From an uncultured Lachnospiraceae bacterium (GTDB taxonomy: Bacteria > Bacillota > Clostridia > Lachnospirales > Lachnospiraceae), in assembly GCA_944381485.1 (NCBI GenBank), contig CALWLI010000039.1, positions 50,240 to 114,239 on the forward strand: DNA of 64,000 bases. The letters are read 5' to 3'. Every line of letters starts with the position of its first letter. Positions within the stretch are counted from its first letter, which is position 1. Below, piece after piece: positions 61,525 through 64,000 of this stretch. The position numbers and the translations under genes were made by a program. The notes under the pieces are model-generated. The model was not told where the DNA came from, did not search any database, and saw nothing but the letters and a program-made list of their open reading frames with translations.

Positions 61525-62270
61525 TGAAGAACAAATATCTCGAGAGAATATTTAACGGAATTATCAAGGAGAATCCCACCTTTGTCATAATGCTGGGAAT
61601 GTGCCCTACCCTTGCAACCACAACAAGCGCCACAAACGGCTTCGGAATGGGACTTGCCACCACAGCGGTTTTGATCTTCAGCAATCTTCTGATATCGGCA
61701 CTCAGAAATGTTATACCTGACAAGGTAAGGATACCGGGATACATAGTGGTTATAGCAACTCTTGTTACCATAGTTGAGCTTGTAATGCAGGCCTATGTTC
61801 CGGCACTCTATCAGACCCTTGGAATATATATACCTCTTATAGTCGTAAACTGTATCATACTGGGAAGAGCGGAGGCCTATGCGGCAAAGCACACACCTCT
61901 CCTTTCCGCCTGTGACGGTATAGGAATGGGAATCGGATTCACCTGTGCCCTCACTATAATCGGCTTCTGCCGTGAGCTGGTGGGAGCGGGAACCATACTC
62001 GGACATATGGTTATACCTGAGGACTTCCATGTGGGGATCTTCGTAATGGCCCCCGGAGCCTTCTTCGTGCTCTCAGTGCTCACAGCACTCCAGAACAAGT
62101 TCAAAGCACCCTCAGCTACCAACCTCTCAAAGGAAGAGAGGAGAAAGAAGAAAGCCCTCGGAGAGCCTGCGGGCTGTGACGGAAACTGTCAGAGCTGTAT
62201 GCTCCACGCTGAGGAGGCGGCCGAGAAGGCTTTGGAAAACAAAAAGCAGGATAAGGAGGTGGCTCGCTGA
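61524..62270 (+). CDS. rnfE: Rnf complex subunit E
   Basis: A 248-residue membrane subunit with six helices that, with RnfA, forms the antiparallel ion-conducting core and binds a central 2Fe-2S. Family stretches: IKENPTFVIMLGMCPTLA, ALRNVIPDKVRIPGYIV and GIGMGIGFTCAL. The C-terminal tail adds a Cys cluster (GCDGNCQSCMLH) not seen in the E. coli homologue. Start and stop are each coupled by base overlap to its neighbours. Confidence 0.94.
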   Translation: MKNKYLERIFNGIIKENPTFVIMLGMCPTLATTTSATNGFGMGLATTAVLIFSNLLISALRNVIPDKVRIPGYIVVIATLVTIVELVMQAYVPALYQTLGIYIPLIVVNCIILGRAEAYAAKHTPLLSACDGIGMGIGFTCALTIIGFCRELVGAGTILGHMVIPEDFHVGIFVMAPGAFFVLSVLTALQNKFKAPSATNLSKEERRKKKALGEPAGCDGNCQSCMLHAEEAAEKALENKKQDKEVAR

Positions 62271-62854
62271 TGTCAACATTTACAGAACTACTTTTGATCG
62301 CGGTGGGATCCGCCCTTGTAAATAACGTGGTTTTGAGCCAGTTTTTGGGCATATGTCCCTTCCTTGGAGTCTCCAAGAAGGTAGAGACAGCCGCAGGAAT
62401 GGGAGTTGCGGTCATCTTCGTAATAATGCTGGCTTCAATGGTGACCAATATCATTTACACTGCCATACTGGTGAGATTCGGAATCGAGTTTTCTCAGACC
62501 ATAGTTTTCATCCTGGTTATAGCAGCCCTTGTGCAGTTCGTTGAAATGTTCCTTAAGAAAAATATGGTGGGACTCTACAGGTCTCTGGGAGTTTACCTTC
62601 CTCTTATAACAACCAACTGTGCAGTTTTGGGAGTAGCCCTCACAAATGTTCAGAATTCATACAACTTCATAGAGTCTGTTGTGAACGGACTTGGTGTTTC
62701 AGTGGGCTTTACCATAGCTATAATACTTATGGCAGGTGTGCGTGAGAAGATAATGTACAACGATGTTCCCAAGAGTTTTCAGGGCTCGCCTATAGTTCTC
62801 GTTACTGCGGGACTTATGGCTATAGCATTCTGCGGATTCTCCGGACTTATCTAA
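62270..62854 (+). CDS. rnfA: Rnf complex subunit A
   Basis: A 194-residue, six-helix membrane subunit related to RnfE in inverted orientation. Family stretches: NNVVLSQFLGICPFLGVSKK and LGVYLPLITTNCAVLGVAL. TGATG couples it to rnfE. Confidence 0.95.
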   Translation: MSTFTELLLIAVGSALVNNVVLSQFLGICPFLGVSKKVETAAGMGVAVIFVIMLASMVTNIIYTAILVRFGIEFSQTIVFILVIAALVQFVEMFLKKNMVGLYRSLGVYLPLITTNCAVLGVALTNVQNSYNFIESVVNGLGVSVGFTIAIILMAGVREKIMYNDVPKSFQGSPIVLVTAGLMAIAFCGFSGLI

Positions 62855-62873
62855 GAGGGGAGGAGTACTGACA

Positions 62874-63671
62874 ATGAGTATAGAGACTGTAATAGCTGTC
62901 GCCGCTGTAGTTGCGGGCGTCGGGATCCTTGTGGGAGTCGTTCTTGTAATAGCTGCCGAGAAGTTCAAGGTTGAGGAAAACGAAAAGCAGGTGGCAGTGA
63001 GAGAGCTCCTTCCGGGAGCAAACTGCGGAGGCTGCGGTTTTGCAGGATGTGATGCCTGTGCCGAGGCCATAGCAGAGGGAAAGGCACCTGCCACAGCCTG
63101 TCCTGTGGGAGGACCTGAGCTTGCAAAGAAGGTATCCGCTGTCATGGGAATAGAATCAGGGGATATCAAGCAGATGGTGGCATTTGTAAAGTGCTCGGGA
63201 ACCTGCGACAAGGCAATAAAGAAGTATGAGTACCATGGGCTTGAGGACTGCAATGCTCTGAGCGTTGTTCCCGGAGCGGGAGATAAGGGCTGCGAGTTCG
63301 GATGTATGGGCTACGGAGCCTGCGTAAAAGCCTGCAAGTTCGATGCCATGCACATAGTGGACGGAATAGCCAAGGTCGATGAGGACAAGTGTACAGGATG
63401 TATGGCCTGCACCAAGGTCTGCCCTCAGCACATAATAGCCATGGTTCCCAAGGACTCCAAGGTGAGAGTAGGCTGCTCATCCCACAACAGAGGTGTTCAG
63501 GTAAAGAATGTATGTAAGGCGGGATGCATAGGCTGCACCCTCTGCACAAAGCAGTGTGAGTTTGACGCCATCCACATGGACAACAATGTGGCTGTCATCG
63601 ACTATGACAAGTGTACCGCCTGCGGCAAGTGCGCCGAAAAATGCCCTGTTCAGATAATTCATCTGTTTTAG
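62874..63671 (+). CDS. rnfB: Rnf complex subunit B (ferredoxin-facing, poly Fe-S)
   Basis: A 265-residue subunit where electrons enter from ferredoxin. One N-terminal helix (residues 4-28) is followed by the CGGCGFAGCDACAEAI cluster motif, a middle CSGTCDKAI with EFGCMGYGACVKAC, and further ferredoxin-like motifs CTGCMACTKVCP, CIGCTLCTKQC and CTACGKCAEKCP, so about five or six 4Fe-4S clusters are possible, as in clostridial RnfB. AGGGGAGGAG precedes ATG 62874. Last gene of the operon. Confidence 0.95.
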   Translation: MSIETVIAVAAVVAGVGILVGVVLVIAAEKFKVEENEKQVAVRELLPGANCGGCGFAGCDACAEAIAEGKAPATACPVGGPELAKKVSAVMGIESGDIKQMVAFVKCSGTCDKAIKKYEYHGLEDCNALSVVPGAGDKGCEFGCMGYGACVKACKFDAMHIVDGIAKVDEDKCTGCMACTKVCPQHIIAMVPKDSKVRVGCSSHNRGVQVKNVCKAGCIGCTLCTKQCEFDAIHMDNNVAVIDYDKCTACGKCAEKCPVQIIHLF

Positions 63672-63696
63672 TATAGGGCGGAGATGCTTTGTTAAT

Positions 63697-63806
63697 TTCT
63701 TTTCATACAGGTAACAAGACGCACTAACAGGTAACAAGAGTTTTTTGCTTTCTTTTCATTTGGGTAACAAGAAGAAAAAGTTTTCTTTTTATTCAGGTAA
63801 CAGGAA
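63697..63806 (+). repeat. Four imperfect GGTAACAAGA repeats after the rnf operon
   Basis: GGTAACAAGA stands at 63711-63720 and 63731-63740, GGTAACAAGA again at 63764-63773 and GGTAACAGGA at 63797-63806. Three copies are preceded by TTTCTTTTCAT-like pyrimidine tracts. They lie in the transcript tail between rnfB and its terminator. Nature unknown. Confidence 0.7.
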
Positions 63807-63862
63807 TGAGACTGTTGGCGATCGAAAAGATCAACACTGCACTGATAATATCAAAACCATTG

Positions 63863-63897
63863 AATGTGTCACTGAGAGATCGGTGGCACATTTTTTT
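63863..63897 (+). terminator. rnf operon terminator
   Basis: AATGTGTCAC (63863-63872) pairs with GTGGCACATT (63883-63892, one G-T), followed by seven T. The last ~100 bases of the window hold no gene I can support. Confidence 0.8.
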
Positions 63898-64000
63898 AGT
63901 GGGTGTTTCAATGCCATGAGATAATGCTCATGTACGGTAAGGAAGCAAGCAACCGAAAACAAGAGATAGACCGCCAGCACTACACTATTCCGAACCAAAG

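Noticed and set aside
63697-63806. CRISPR array at the window end
   Set aside because: Repeats are about 10 bases and imperfect with spacers of 10-23 bases; no cas gene is present.
63807-63920. 37-codon ORF after the rnf repeats
   Set aside because: It overlaps the terminator stem, and no properly spaced ribosome site precedes it.

Overview
The window reads as part of the chromosome of a strictly anaerobic, fermentative Firmicute, most likely class Clostridia and possibly Lachnospiraceae-like. The lineage is an inference; no rRNA is present. The supporting content is an Rnf ferredoxin:NAD+ oxidoreductase, an [FeFe] hydrogenase, an oxygen-sensitive class III ribonucleotide reductase, elongation factor P of the PGKGAAF type, PiT/DUF47 phosphate uptake, PepV-type dipeptidases, AGGAGG-type ribosome binding sites and TTGACA/TATAAT promoters with 17-base spacers. 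Most genes use ATA (Ile) and AGA/AGG (Arg) heavily. The ATPase gene at 8973-10364 uses ATC/ATT and CGC/CGT instead and looks imported.

Layout. 1-8756: the 3' end of a molybdenum hydroxylase, a MATE exporter, ung, uppP, mnmA, a lipoprotein amidase, PTS enzyme I and a small acidic lipoprotein. 8757-10435: a DUF234-type AAA ATPase bracketed by two copies of a ~57-base hairpin repeat. 10492-10713: tRNA-Ser and tRNA-Arg. 10871-14417: metallophosphoesterase, scpA, scpB, dut and a TPR lipoprotein. 14516-17598: an NrdR-box promoter, nrdD with a C-terminal redoxin domain, and a small unknown gene. 17630-20399: a cysteine hydrolase, then coaX and coaBC. 20604-22335: PiT transporter and its DUF47 partner. 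22539-30606: MalY/PatB, branched-chain aminotransferase, a second MATE exporter with an attenuator-like leader, prfC, a PepV-type peptidase and an NTF2-LytTR regulator. 30818-35826: DUF4190 and DUF975 membrane proteins, nrdR, yqeG, efp, argS and a rhodanese. 35862-39226: a YwaF-like membrane protein and an amino-acid ABC transporter with an ARG box. 39364-41765: a peroxiredoxin and its flavoprotein reductase. 42081-45685: a GltD-like flavoprotein and [FeFe] hydrogenase. 45813-46043: tRNA-Arg and tRNA-His. 46127-48003: pepT and an ATC-hydrolase-like gene. 48325-57093: a peptide ABC transporter followed by an M20 peptidase, a URO-D-fold protein and a GntR regulator. 57162-58217: tRNA-Leu, tRNA-Gln, a small zinc-ribbon gene and tRNA-Ala. 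58406-63671: the Rnf operon in the order rnfC, rnfD-G fusion, rnfE, rnfA, rnfB, followed by a repeat-bearing tail and a terminator.

How the parts fit. Hydrogenase and Rnf together suggest ferredoxin-based electron balancing. The GltD-like partner places the hydrogenase near the glutamate-synthase-linked (group A2) type. The peptide transporter, two PepV-type peptidases, PepT, the ArgR-type transporter and two aminotransferases indicate growth on peptides and amino acids. Several circuits can be read directly: an NrdR gene and an NrdR-box pair on nrdD, an ARG box on the amino-acid ABC operon, PerR/Fur-type palindromes at the peroxiredoxin and LytTR promoters, and a promoter-plus-terminator leader before the minus-strand MATE gene.

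The least ordinary items are the RnfD-RnfG fusion, the NrdD-redoxin fusion with no nrdG beside it, the AhpF-like reductase with reversed domain order, the repeat-bracketed ATPase, and the peptide-uptake operon carrying a URO-D-family gene.
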